Part shown: positions 48,301 through 63,300 of the stretch, in pieces | How the letters are laid out: every line of letters starts with the position of its first letter | How positions within the stretch are numbered: the stretch's first letter is position 1 | From: Phoronis australis | Taxonomy: Eukaryota > Phoronida > Phoronidae | Length of the DNA: 64,000 bases | Assembly (NCBI GenBank): GCA_002633005.1 | Contig: NMRA01000076.1 | Span: 207,284 to 271,283, forward strand | Direction of reading: 5' to 3' | Made by a program: the position numbers and the translations under genes | Notes under the pieces: model-generated | What the model saw: only the letters and a program-made list of their open reading frames with translations | What the model was told of the DNA's origin: nothing | Database searches by the model: none

Positions 48301-51300
48301 TAAGTCTATCAGTAATTGTAAAGTGGGGGCCTAAGATCAAAGTCTTGTCTTAAGTCTTAAAGTGGAACTTGCAGGCTAATTCCTTATCTCTGTGACTGCT
48401 TGGCCAAGAAACACAACATAGAGCAACAATGCAAATACGAAGTAGGTTGAAAATTGTCAAATGTTTTTAAGAACGAGTTTTGTGACGAAAATGATTGAAT
48501 GTTGTTGGTGGTAACCAGTTTGGAAATCCCAGAATGCACTGTGAAGAAGGTGTGAATACCGTCTCATCATTCTGCGGGAATGTTTCTCATTATTCTTTCT
48601 GTTGCCTTCCATGTCAGCTATGTAGCTTGGGGCATCACTGGCTGCTGAGCCGTAACTTGACTGCAGGTCAGCTTCAGATAATTCACCATAGATGACGCCA
48701 CCAGTACCTGGATAGAACAACGTACAATGTAGTCAGGAACAAGTGAGGAAATGCCATTCAAGAATCAACCAGATTATAAGTTGTTCAAGATTCAATCTAA
48801 GTGTGGACTCTGATAGTTCAGAGACAATAAATATTACTTTACACTAAGAGCTGTCGAGCTATTTTGCCGAGCCCCAACCTTACAATGAACAACTAACTTT
48901 CATAGTTGGAAGTAAGATGAACGCCATCTGCCAATAACTCTTAAAGTAGTGATGATGGATGATTTGTATAGAATGAAAAAAGCTTACCAAAGCAGTTTGG
49001 TTCAGATCGCACTTTATGCGTGAAATAATTCTCTGATCAACTAGCTCAGTTGTTAGTCTTGCAAATGCCGAGTCCAGTGAACCCTTCTACAATTTGGCAG
49101 GGCTTAATTGGAATGACCAATGACAAAAAACGCGGAAACTTTTACGGCCCAAATCATGTCCACTACCCAGCCTTGAAATGGTCAATGTGAACCTTTCCCG
49201 ACAAAAATCAGGAGGACTTAAACAAAAAAAAAAATGTTACCACCATCAGTAGCATGCTCCTGCGTCCTTTTAGCTCGTTCGTCCACTCCCAACCCACACA
49301 TTTTTGGCTGCAGAGCCGTAGTATTTGTCGCCGCGGTTTACACAATAACACGAGACGCCATTGAAAATCCCACCACGCTATCCCAGATGCCCCGGCAATG
49401 TTGACAATTTATGTTCCTCCGAAACATAAAGAGCAACTTCCGCTTTTCGAGGTGAACGTCGTCAGTAAGAAAGGAATTTGCCGGGGAAATTTTATATCAA
49501 ATCCGATTTTTTTTACGAGGAAATATAATAAAATGTGCGGACAGAACATTTGAAAAAAGCGGAAATCCGCGTTTCCGCGGAAAATTCCAAGCCCTGATTT
49601 GGGGAGGGGTGTAACAGTGAGAAACCAAGGCCAATCTAGCAGCAGTTTTATCAATAAATAGAAGATATAGCCAAGAAATGAAATGGGTGAACCACGTATT
49701 TTGTACATCCAGTTACAACCAAGGTAATGCACACGGAAATCAATGAATGTCTTTTTCAAATGTCACAGCCTCGGCTGAAGTCTACTACCACTTGAAGCTT
49801 ATCAAAACAGACAACATTTAAAAATATGTAATCTGAGGAAAACAAAACAATAGCCAACCGCAGTTAATGTACGATTGCTTTGATTTTCTAAAACTGCTTT
49901 GATGCCATGATGTGAAAACTGCTACAGGTAAGTTTTTCTACCTGGTCATTGCTATTTTCGATCTTCTGGACTCCCATAAGATTTCTGTACATCTCTCTCT
50001 CTATATATATATATTAGGGCCTTCGATCAACCGAGGGGAAAGGTGCCTGAGCCTTCTGAGAGGGGAATTCTTTGGGGAGAGGGGAACATTCTACTCCCAC
50101 CCCCAATCACCGTCAATAACACTCCCCCCCACCACCACTGTTACAAGCCCTCATAGGCTCTCTACCTCAAATAGCCAAGACTAGCCAAAACTAACTTTTT
50201 GTGCTCATTCAAACTGTCACCTGTGTGAGAAGGGAATGGGGCCAATGATCGGTCCCGAAATCGAGAGATTGAGGGCCCCTTATATGTACATATTATAGAG
50301 TAATTTTCAAAGTAAACTGGACAGCGTCAAAATTCAACAAATGTCACAAAACAGACACTGATTACGCTAGAACATGTTTCATTTCCGGCAAATCCACACA
50401 CTTTGTCGATATCGAAGCAATTTGCCCTGCAAGTCCATTAATTTCAAAAATAAATATTGAGTGACTAGCCCCTATAGCACCATGTTAAGCTTTGAGTAAT
50501 GTTGGACAAAAATGTCATATCATTGCAACTAATATTATATTAAATACGTCTGACAAAACGGTTGTCCAAGTATGGCAGAGTCTGACAGTATTCTGCGGAA
50601 GACTAATTTATTTTGAAAACCACCATTTCCAGTTGCTATTGCACGAGCTTCCTCAGGTAACAAGCGATTAATTATCTACCTTGAACTAATATTGTTCCAT
50701 TGGCAATGTTGATAGACTGAATGGATCTCTTGACTCTTGATGACCCAAGATTGATGCTGGTATCATTAGGTCCTGAAAGCAAGGTAACAATTAATCGTTG
50801 CCATTAAGATACAATTATATATCCGTAATCTAGACGAATTTAAGGCTGCTATGAATCCTCTCCTCTTCAAGAAATGACTTTTTTTAATTCGTTCACCCTT
50901 AACGTTAATAAAAGTCTCAGTCGTTCCTTTATTAGTTAAAGAAGAAATGACTTTCAGGCATAAAAGGGTGGTTAATTATTATTGCTCGAGAACAGACTCA
51001 ACATGTAGCCACAGTGTGTCACTTTAGGCATCAAGCAGGTCTTCGAGTAGTAATGAATTATTCGTTAGTCCCAATAAATGAATTTGATTCTGATCTACAG
51101 AAGAAAGGAACAAATTCAGATGAATTATATCCAAGGTCAAAATCGAAGTAGATGCTCTTTCAGACAGAAAGCGAGATTCACAGACGCTTTAAACCCGGCC
51201 AACCATCTTGAAAACAAGGCAAGTTATGTCACAGTAGAAATAATCTACAAAATAAATTTAAATTCACTTAATTTTAAGAAATGGGTTAATTTTAGGCACA

Positions 51301-54300
51301 TTATTCTGGTATCACTGAAAAGTGACACTGAGAAAAAAACCTACAGACGAGTACAGCTAGGCCAAAAGAGAAAAAATTATTGTTTCCACTGCCAATTCCA
51401 CCTACAGATTTTTCTTTGCCTTATTCTGCCTGAACAAGATGAGTTAGTAATAACTTGTCATGTCAATTCATATTGGCTATAACCTTAACTCAGACAATCA
51501 TCCGATGTCGCTGCAGCAGTCCATTAATATAATAATTAATGCAAACCATATTAAACTTTCACAAGGTTTGTTTACGCCTGATAAGATCCTTTCTTATACA
51601 ATTTTAACTATAGGAATAGTGATTTAAGCTTTCAAAATTTCCATTTGAGGTTTCTGGAAACTTCTCCATATTTCCCAGCCATGATGAGCTGCTGCTAATA
51701 TCAGAACGCTCAACTCCGCTTGCACTCAACTGTCATGATAGGAAGAATGGGCAATTTTGCCAAGCGTGTGATTACTTTCATACTGAATACTTTTAAAAGA
51801 GCTCTCGTTAACTTTACACACTCAGTAGTTTTTGCAGACAAACTCAGGGCATATAGTCGAAAAATGTCGGTTTAGGTTCCAAAAGTCAAATTCAAACTAG
51901 AGTTTATAATTAGAAGTGACGAATAGATGCTTGTGTGACTCCCATCTTGTAGGTGGTGAGTAAGATCAGTACACAACATTGCGGTGTATCCTTGTTCCAC
52001 AGCCAGGAGATTATTGTTCAATACCCATATTTGGTGTCCATTTCCTATGACACTGGGGAAAGTTCCAGAAGTCAACCATAAATTTTCCCCAGAGGCAAGC
52101 GGTAAGCATATTCTGTGGAATTATTCCTAATATATATCCAGTGGACATATCTAAAGATATGAACCAGCATTAGTCTCGGACTTTGAGAACCAGTTTGATG
52201 CCCGTTATTCAGAGCAGAAAACGGGTTCTCAAAATACAAGAGCCTGTATTACCAATGGGCCTGTCTGCAGAACATTCTGACCGGACCAACATTCACAATG
52301 GTCTGATGCATTGAGAGAAGTGAGACGCGCAAGAGCTTACTTTTCACACAGATCTCTGTTACGCTCAAATCAGACTTCATGTGGTTCTCCCCTTCCACTT
52401 CAAGTTTCACCTTCATGCAGGCTCCTGGCTCCAGTTTCATCTTATTGTCGCCATACTTATTGCTCGCTACAGAGTCAGCGTCGTCAACGGTCTTCTTCTT
52501 CAAATCTGACAGCTTCTGATTACAAGCAGAACCTGGAAAAAAATATTTTATTACACGGTGTAAGTTTCAAAACAGCAGACAGTTTTTGTCGAATATCAAT
52601 ACAGCATCTCTTACGATAAAGTTAAAGAATCCTTATCCTGAAATGTCAAGCAGTCATCGCAGTTATTTCCACTAAAAAAATAACCACGTCTGAAATTCTC
52701 ACCAAATTCCCAAAATTTTCTAGTTCCCACCACCCAATGAGTTAAGTATCGTCTTCAAATTCTCAAACAATTCTTTAAGTGAGAACATCATGGAATATTT
52801 TGGAATCCAATGAGATTCTCATTTTTTTTTTCATAAGCTAGTTTCTTTGAAGTTACGGCAAAAACTCAGACGGAGATCAGACAAAAAGCATTTCAATAAT
52901 TTATTTGAAAAAAAATATCCATTGAGACGTTGTGTGATATTGGGCTAAAAGAAAGACCATGGAAACTATGCGCATGTCTTCAGTCAGTCGTAGCAAGCAG
53001 CCAAGCAACACAGCTGATCACCCGTCCTGAGACTATACGGAAGATGTACAGCAGATTTCCCTCGAAGTTTAATAGATGACCCAGTGGACTACTGGTTTGA
53101 GTGCAGGTTCAAACCTCACTGTGCACCAAGAAAAAAGTAAAATCCATAATTCCAGCACCCGTCCTTCTGAGAATGCTGCACCTACAGGTTGTCGGAGAGA
53201 TGACCGATTGACATGTTGTGCCTGTGTAAACGGCTATACTGGAGGTTGGTGTAATTCAGTAAGTTTTAGAAATGATGTCAACATCACCACCTTCAAGCGT
53301 AGAGATTGCAATCAAGAGCGCTTTTACATTAAGTACTTCATCATTTCCCAACTGCCAATTAAGTTGAATGCATTTCACCAGTTGGGATTTCAACAGCTGC
53401 AATAGCACACCATACCACCTGGGGTTTTACGACTGACTTCTTTGCTTGGGAATTAGGCAAGAGAGACGAATATCACTGATAAGGAATGATTGTTTGCAAC
53501 ATGGTGAGGAGATCTGACTTGCGTACTTATTCGAACAACAGGGCTCTTACCTAAATGTTAAGTGCCATGAAAGAGTGAACTTGGTGAATTAGGTAAAGGT
53601 ATACTAAGCATCAAAATTTGGTTGTTGTGAACGCAATGGGGTGTCTTTTGTGGATATGGTTACTTGTAGCTGGTGTTTAAGTTTGACAGGCAGGAATTTA
53701 GCCCCTAACACTTCTTGGACCCTATCGAACATTCTTTTTATCCCAGTGAAGCAGGCAACAATCTGACATTTTTATGAAACTCATTACACAAACTTGTGCA
53801 ATATTTAACTTCATACCATCAGAGCAAATTTTGCCGTCTTTGATCGTTGCATTGTGACTACTTTGTGTTCCAACCTTTGCTTCGGGAATGAACTCTCGAT
53901 TGGCCGAGTCTGACATCTTCACTTCCAGCTCTGAAAACAAATTTGAAATTATCTAAGTGAACTTTTAGACACAGAATGCATATGGCCTTTACTCAACACA
54001 TTACGCCGTTCTCCCATTGACCCCAACTTGTTAAATCGGATGGCAAACAAACAAGTTCGGCAGTTGACCGGCGTAGAGACTATCTTACACAACTGATTAA
54101 TTCCATTCTGGTACTTATGGTTGTAGGGCCAGCTCCAGTTCCTATATGCTACCATTTTCGCATGCAGTTACACTGATTTCTCCAAATATGAAGATGTGCA
54201 GGTGTTTATGCTCACAATGAGAGTGAGGTTGCTGGAGCTCATAAAAGCAGATGAAGAATTTTTATTTTGATATTTTCTGATGGAGAAATTTCTAATTTAA

Positions 54301-57300
54301 TTTTAAAGATTTACAAAAATTCTTCATCCGGATTCCTGAAATTTGACTTCATTTTTCATAACCTTCACACCCCTTGATAGGGCCTATCCTATGTGCGTAA
54401 AGACGGCAACATAGGCCACTTGCATGGCGTGAATTTTGAACCTAAGGAAGAAAAGCAAACGTTTTGTGGAGTATGGAAATGCAGCTGAAGTCTGTGCAAA
54501 CTTTAGGAATTAGGATACTGAGTGTTTCAGGAGCTAATAAATAAGCCGGTGAGTTCTACTTCACAAATTAAATTTTCACAAGCATTTAAGCTTGGACATT
54601 CAGCACAAAAAAAATCACAGATCCAAAAACAAAATGGCCGAATTCGACTGCCCTACTCATATAGGACCGAATGTGTGGTTTTTAAAGGAATGGGCCGCTG
54701 GGATCTGTTCCTCAGTAATGCCTACCTTTTTCGGTAAAGTCCAGAACTAGTGATCTTAAAATGCCACATAGTTAAACTCTTGAACTTTCAAATCGAGCGG
54801 GAGGAGAGGCTTTTCTTTATTCAACAAACCAGCTCAACAGTACCTTGACTTCTTAGAGAGTTAATAATGCTTCTTGGAGCCCACTCCCAACTAAGGTAAT
54901 GCCGATAAAACGGTTATTGAAAAGCCGAGAAAACATGACCTTGGTCACCATCATTTATTCATTGTTGCTGTTGTATTAACAGAGATGTGATGTGGAAAGT
55001 AGTTCTGCTTGGTTTCAGTAATCCTTTGAAGCTTGGAAGAAAATTAGCCTGCACGTTGCCATAAAAGACAAAAGACGGTGCTGGGCAATTAACAAAGGAG
55101 CACGATGCATGACTGGCCTAGTACAGGTGAAAATTCAAGCCAAAACTTCTTTGTGAGCTGAAGCGCAAGTTTCAATTACCCCATTCCCTCCCAACACAAC
55201 AAAGAGCCATCTAGCTACGCAGCCAACAGGCATCTATAGTTTTATGACTATGACGTGTCATAAAGGATTACATATCAGGTAACCAAGCAGACCAATGGAT
55301 TCAATGAGCTATTCGGGTGTTCGCATTAGCAACTCTAGCCGTCAGAGGATCATCATCCCATGTCGTGAACACATCCACTAAAACAAGAAACTGTAGGAAC
55401 ACCGCATTTATCCACCTTCACTCTTATCAGGCTTCTATTGTGAGTCAGCATGCGTGAATAATTGGCTGATAAGCCACCTCTGGAACTACTTTGGGCTGAA
55501 TGGATGACCAGGCCATAAAATGATAATTAGCCAAGACCAGTTACTATAATGCAACAAAGAACAAGTAATAATGTCTTGCATCACCTAGCCTTGGTGGAAA
55601 GCTGTATACTGTATTGGCTCAAACAAACGCTTAGAAAAATTCATTTCACGGGGAGGGGACGCTTATTGTAGTGAGCCTACGGCAGTTGAAACCCGGTTTC
55701 CCAAACGGGTAAAATCGGAAGCTAGGATTCATCAAATTTACGCTCTGTGACGTATTTGTAGCCTATGACAGCCTTTCTACAAAATTGTGGTGCATTGCTA
55801 TCAACTTCCGTTGTTAAATTACGATAATTTTTCAAAAAATTGTGCTCATCACAGGGCGAAAACTTGCCGACTGATGCGTCGCTGAATCGCGATCGTCAAT
55901 AGGAAAACTTGTACTCTTGAATAAAAATATAGTTTCGACTCAACAAATTACCTGAAATCTTCCTGATGTTTTACAATTTTTAAAGTTCCTGTGGAGTCCA
56001 GATTAATTGCGATTAAGTCCAAATGTGCGCTACATCGTACTCCACAACACGAGAAAAATCTCTGGATGAACACACATGTTGTTGTCACGTGACGTTTGTT
56101 TTGAAGGTCGTCTGCGTATGAGAGTGAGTGAGCGTGCGTGTGCGGGTCATCGACGATAGACTTTTTTGTTACAAAAGGCGGAGGATTATGCAAGAAAATG
56201 GCGTTTACTAGATTGTTTTTCACTTAAACGGCTGTAACGTGCAAGGTGAGTGCGCTCGCAGAGTCACATCTCGGAAGTTTCCGGTTTGACGGATGACAAA
56301 GAACGATCTCAATGAAATTACACAAAGTCGTTTTAGAGCTTGTAATAGCTATACAAAACGTATTTTGAGTATTAAAATGCATTTTTTCCAAAACCTAAAT
56401 AACACACGGAGTAGTTCTACATTTATACAATCCTAACTTGGGTCCTATATTTTTGTATTCGTGCGCGCCGAATGAAAGTAATCGTGAGTGTTTCTGTGTT
56501 GCAAAATCTCTTATCCTGGGCCGATTTGAAAAATTCAAAGTTGTATTCGTATTTGTTTTCGCTCCTCTTTTCAAATATTACAGTAAAAACTACGTAAAAT
56601 TCTCTCCATAAAAAGTACAGTTGTTAGGCTAGACTGTAATCAGCTGATCATATCCGCATGAGCGAAGTCAATTATCCTCGCTCGTGACTCGATGAATAGA
56701 GCAGCTTGGCGGCATCCCTTTGACCATGAGCCGAGCGCGTCTCAGCCAAGGTGGATAAATACGGTCTACTTCAATTTTCCATACCCCGCCGTTTACCTTA
56801 AACACCGGGGTTAGAACCAATTTTATTTAGTGGGAATGTTCATAGCATGCCACGGTCCTGTTTTTTCCTGAACTGGGTTCCTCGTGGTCACTGAACGGGA
56901 GAACGCCCTAATGGAATGTTGAATGGAAGACACGACAATTAAGAAACTTTGATCACATGGTTCGTGCACGGAACAATCCAGAATCATCATTGGGTCTAAA
57001 CTCCGAACTCAGACTCAACTCGGACTAGAAATTTCAGAGGCGGCAAAAGCCACGGCAGAAACAAGACCACTGTAAGCATCAGGTAAAGGCGCACGGTGTC
57101 CTTATTCCTACAATACTCACCAACCCACTTTACAGATTTAGGCATATCGCCCCAACCCAACCGGACTTGGTCTTGTTCTTCTTGCGTTAAAATCTTTTCT
57201 CCAAGGTTAGGGTCTTTCTTTGTTCCTGGCATGTCTACAGCCACTGCACTCACATTGGGCGGCCGTGTATTTAACTGAAATTATGAAGCTCAGTTACCGT

Positions 57301-60300
57301 GCAAGGAAGTTCCTGACTGGGGGTAAACTAGGGTGATGACCTATCTCTTCACTGACCACCATTTTCCTGTCGTATGCCAGTAAGTTCCAGAGCATACTCA
57401 GGGAAACACTCGCCTTTTACTACCGTGATTTTGTGTTTGTCTTGCGTTATCTTGCTTTTCGATGAGATTTCTGTGTTTATGGAGCACACCGGTTCCTGGC
57501 ACAAGCTGCGAGCTACATAGGGGTATCAAAGGATTCAGTCCATCATTTTCTAGGCATTTTACGTATCTCGTATTGGTTATGTATTGCCATTACTTGACCT
57601 TTATAGTAATGATCAAGGCAAAGGTGTCACAATTTCACGAAATATAATGCCAAAATAAGGCTGACGTGTTACTTAGCCGTCTTTCACTGCTCATACACAG
57701 GAAGTTTATTGACCTACTTGAGCTTGAAGTGCTATACCTGGCAGATATTGATCGTAAGTGAAACTTAGGTCAGCTATCGCCTACCGACCAACCTCATCTA
57801 TAGTGCTTGGAGATTCACACTGATTTTGAACCTAGCATAATTAATCTTCATGACACGTGTTTCATCCCCAGCTTATAACCGAATACTGTATTCGACTTAA
57901 TAACTGCCCAGGGCGCTTAGAAAAGTTCGTTTCAGGGGGGCGCTTATTATAACCCAAGGGCGTTGAAACCCGGTCTCCGAAACGGGTGAAATCAGAAGCT
58001 AAGATTCATCATATTTACGCTCTGTGACGTATCTGTAATCTATGAAAGACTTTCTACAAAACCGTGGTGCATTGCTATCAAAACTTGGCTGCTAAATTTC
58101 GATCATTTTACAGAAAATTGTGCTGAAATCCCAGGGCGAAAACTCGCTGACTGACTGCCTCGCAATCGTTGACATGGCGACTTGAATGCTTGAATAAAAA
58201 TACAGTTTCGACTCAAGCAAATTACCTGAAATCCTCTTTAAGTTTTCCAAGAAGCGTCCCTAAGATTTTTAAGTTCCCGTGGAGTTGAGATCACGGCAGG
58301 TTTAAGTACAAACCTATGCTACATCGTGCCATCTACATGTATGATCGGCAACATGAGAAAAATGTCTGGACGAACACACATGTTGTTGTCACGTGACGTT
58401 TGTTTTGAAGTTCGTCTGCATTTGTAAGCGAGCATGTGCATGTCACCAGAGTTTATTTGCCTCTTCTGATGATGGTGTTTGAATGAATGATACCGAAACA
58501 TGTCAAATCGACTTAAAACCATTGTTATTTTCTTTAATAGATACATGCGTACCTCAAAATCCAACTGCTGCCTGGTGGTTTGGTAATTGGCCCAATTATG
58601 TTGTACACCCAGCAGAATTAATGAGGAGCATATTATTGAGACATTAAACAAACATTTTAGGCTGTAAAAGTCACATTTCTTGTCCAATTTTTAAAATTTA
58701 AAAACCTAATCACGTGCGCTTTTACGAACTATTCAAATATGCTATTTACAATCTTCCAAAATGAAAATCTAAAAATACTATTGTCGCACCCAATGTGTTT
58801 ATGATGGGTCTCATTATCTAGAGAACGATAACATCCAGCAGCCTTAAGCGATTTAATTAACCACAACAGCATTGGTTCTTTCATCTGATTTGACAGAATC
58901 TTAAAAAACGTTCATGAATTTGGTCCCAACCTCCCAATTCCAAATGGAGGAGGAAGGACAGTAAACTCACGTCAAGAGTTGAGGCAGAAGAAAAACAGAA
59001 AGGACAAAAATAAGTAGAGGTACGAATTCAAGTTTCGAAAAACCGGGCACAGGGGAACACCGTCTCTATAACAAGTACCCTCTCATAGAAATAGTGTACT
59101 CACTGTTAAAATGCATGATCTAACACTGCTCAGTCCAGCCACATTGGTTGCACGTAGTGCCACATAGTAGTCACCGTCGGAGACGTTGTCAAACTTGAGA
59201 ACACCTTTGTTACCCAGACCAATGCTGGTGTAGTTGACAATGGCCTCCTTAAGACTTGCTGACTTGAACAGTCCAAGTTCCTGATCAGCCATTAAGCTTT
59301 CCATCTCGATCACGTCCCACATTGCACCCATGGTATTTGAAGTGCCTTAAAAATAGAATTAGAATAAATTTGTGGGATTTTGCACTCATCTGATTGTTAT
59401 TTGAGGCTACACTATGAATACATAGTACAAACGTACAGCAGTTTTCATATAAATAAAATAGTCAACATCAAAATTTAACAAGATTAGTCATCCAAAGCCA
59501 CAACAAAGTAGAAGTTTCTTCTCAAGTATAACTGGACCAGGTTTCAATTCAATTCAACAAAATCTCAACAAGTAGTGGGGTACCCTAACACATTCAAAAT
59601 CCAGGTCAACACAATTAACAGCTGCATGGGTGATCAGGAAAATGGTAACATCATACCAAATAATCATGCGGTACAAAATAGCATTTTCAAAGACTGAATC
59701 CATTAATATCATAAAATGATCAAAATTTCACCAAATAAAAATTTGTAGTTTTAAAGTGGCTGTTTATTACAAATCACACTTCTAATGAAATACTTATAGC
59801 CATTTTTCTCGGCATTTCCTTCCATTGGAAAACTTGGCAAAAATTCCCCATCAGCCATTTTGAGTGCTGAACTGTAAAGTATTTACCGCAGTATGGAACA
59901 TTAAATTCTATGACATATTCTATGTGGTAGACTAACTTGGATTGCAAATTGTGTCTTAGGTGGCGAGCAAAGGAGTAAATATGCCTTCAACACACTGAAC
60001 TTACTAGAATACGCAGTCGGCTGATCCATTGAAAACCCAGGATCTAAGCACGACATTTTCTTTATGATAGGGGGCGTTATATCCACTGTGATGCCGTTGG
60101 TGGTGGCGTTGACTTGGAGACCAGATCGACTCTCAACTTTCACAATCACAAAATAAACAGAAGGCTGATAAACTACATTATTATCCGACATCGTCTTATT
60201 TGCTCCGGCGGAGAGATTCAAACCAGTCAATCTCAGCGTGATAGGAGTGAAGTCGTTCTTGTCTGCATCCGTACAGTTGGGGTTACAGTTAAAGTCGCAT

Positions 60301-63300
60301 TCGCTATAACAGCCGATACAAGTCTCGTTAATGAGAGTAAAGTTAACAATATTAGCCGTTGCATTCCTCTCGTTGCTGTCACTGACGCCCACATAAACTT
60401 TGCCGATGTGACTTTCAAAATCATAGAAAGGCTTTCCATAGTGGCACGGCCGAGTCGGAGGGAGTGGTACGGACATTCTGCTCACAAGAGTTGACGTTTC
60501 ATAGATGTTGAAGGGGTCGATTCTCCGAGGCACATACTTGTCTTTCATCCAAGTATGGACGACAGGGTGAGCTTTCTTGGGAGGACGAACACCTGGGAGA
60601 AAAGAAATTGTCAATACCAGGCAGCACAACCACGGATTCCAAAATTTTGATGTTAACCAAATTAGCTGTCATGACGGAAACATGGTATTTTGTCTGATTA
60701 ATTTTGTCTAATTGTACTATAGCAAACAACCTCTTGTTAATAATATACTACTAGATTATGCAAACGGGTGCGCATGCACAAGCACACATAGGACATGAGA
60801 GTCATTTACAACGATTAATAGGCTCATTTCAGCACTTTTTTGCAATGCCTGAAACTGTTCTGGTAGTAACTCTACATTTTAACAGTTTCACCAGAGAAAA
60901 TGGCAACAATCATGGAATTACAAATTTCACTGACTAGCAGTCAGTCTGTCACCCTAGTGACTGTAACCGTGATAGTAGACAGCCTGGAGGAGAATTCACC
61001 AGCTAGACCTTGCAGATTATGGCACCTTTGTAATATGAACGACATCAAGCCAGACATGTTGCTACATGCAGTGGCATATGTTATACTGAGAGAAGCTTCA
61101 CTCACCCGTAAGAGTAATGGATTCTTCACCATTCTCATACAAGGTCATTCTCCAATCTTTACCCTTGGGGTCATCAGGGTCAGGATAAACATGTATCATG
61201 TACGTGACCTCTGACTTGGTGGGGTCGTTGATCAGCTTGGCCCACTCGTGCTTTGATTCCTCGATATCTCTTGACCACATTTTCGCAAACCAAACTTTTG
61301 TCTTATTACCACGCTGGAAACCTTGAACAGAAATTCCGAGTTATTAAAGTATGCCAACATAAGAAATGATGCTAACTCCACTGTGAAGTGGTACTATCTT
61401 TAATCTCCATGCATCCAGGTCACAGACAGACTGTATTGGGTTCGAAGCACCAAATATGCCCTAGTTATTTTCATCTCACCATTATACCATCTAGTCAGAC
61501 ATTGTAATACTTTTTCCAAGACATACAAACATGAAGATGTTATGGTCACAGCATCATGCGGCATTTCGACTAACCGCGCGAAGCAGAGAATGTGCAATCC
61601 AAACTATACAGACTAATCTCAAAAGTCATTCAAGAAATGCAATTATAGAAAAATTGAAAATGAAGATAAGCTAGACAGCAGACAAATGTGATTACTATGC
61701 TTGTGTTATCAGACAAGGTTTTCAGCACTAAACGTGACAAATATTATGTTCTGCGAGATGACGGAAACACCAGCGTACACTCAGAAACACCAGCGTACAC
61801 TCAGAAACACCAGCGTACACTCAGAAACACCAGCGTATACTCAGAAACACCAGCGTACACTCAGAAAGCAACTGACTGCCATAACACCTGATGAGCAGAG
61901 CTTACCAAAGAAAGTAAGACCAAATCCACCCTTGTAGTTGATAGTAACTTTTCGTGGGTCTTTGGTGGTGGAGATGACCGGTGCTGAGGTTGTCGTCACA
62001 CCAACTTTGGTGGCATTGCCTGAACCGTTCCCAGAAACTGATGTTGTCACGACAACTGTGGTTGTTGTCGTTGGTGCCATGGTAGTCGTGGTGGTGGTCA
62101 CAGCCTCGGTTGAACTGCTGCAATTGCCTTCGCATGGCTTGACCTAAGGTGACAATAATATCTGCCCTTTACTTCTCAATCTGGACAACAGTCAGATTTA
62201 AAGACTGTCAATCATTTACATGTGTTCCAATACAATAGCAGACTGACTAAAGTGTAGTGCCCGGTTGCATGAAACAATCACAAATGGGTCTCAACTATGT
62301 TCTTTCACAGATTATAGACAATAGATTCGCACCTCGACATTTTCTTGCAAAATAGCCTAGAGGAGGCGCCACCCTCTAAACATAGCAAACTCAGCTTCTG
62401 GTTAGTGTGTTGTGACGGGAAATTCTTCCATCTATTTTACTGTCTAGTACAACGAAAAAAATAATTTCGGCATTGAAACACTGTTCAAGGTCTTCCAACA
62501 GTAGAGTGCAGAAATTTTGAGTGGCACCGGCGTGCATTCGAGCTTAAAATGAAACGTCCCCATGGAGTATGTAAACTGCTGTTGAAGTGCAACATTGGTT
62601 TTTGAGCAGGCCTGTTGGTTATTTCTGGAGTATTAATATGAGCTCTATTTAAGAAGTCAGTTTATTTAAACACGAATCTGAGTTAGGCAAAATCACCGAT
62701 CCAAATCCCGACGAAATGACCATGATTAGCAGACGACATACTCGCCAGAAGTAAAGCACGGTATGTCTGCCAGGTGTCGGTAATGAATAATGACATCACG
62801 GTTTATGCGTAACATCACAGATTTCATCCATTGAAAATATACGGAGTTGGCGATCCATGCACTATAGTCTATGGTTCTTTAAACTTTCAGGACATTTTGA
62901 GACTTTGTTTAATACTTAAATTAAAAATTTGTCTTCATTATGAGCTTCTTTTTTATTATTACATTTTCCAATAATACAATGTATAATTATATGAAAATTG
63001 GTCGTTTATTAAATAAGGACAGAATTCTCAAATTTAATAGGCACGTTGCATGAAAAGTACACTGTTTACTTTCAATAATACTGAGAATTTAGCAAAAGAG
63101 ATTAACATCACTGTTAAAGCTAAAACATGATGTAAGAATGCTCTGCCTGACAAAATAACATGGACAAAGTTGCAAATGTCCACAAAAGCACTGACGGTTT
63201 AGAGAATACAGTTGAGTGACCCTAAATGGGGCTGTTTCATGCGACTGGTCACTATGTACTTCGAAACATAGGCACGGTGAACAAGAGATGGCGAAAATTT

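Noticed and set aside
61841-62147. Other frames over exon B
   Set aside because: Thr-rich codons leave several frames open; only one keeps phase with exons A and C.
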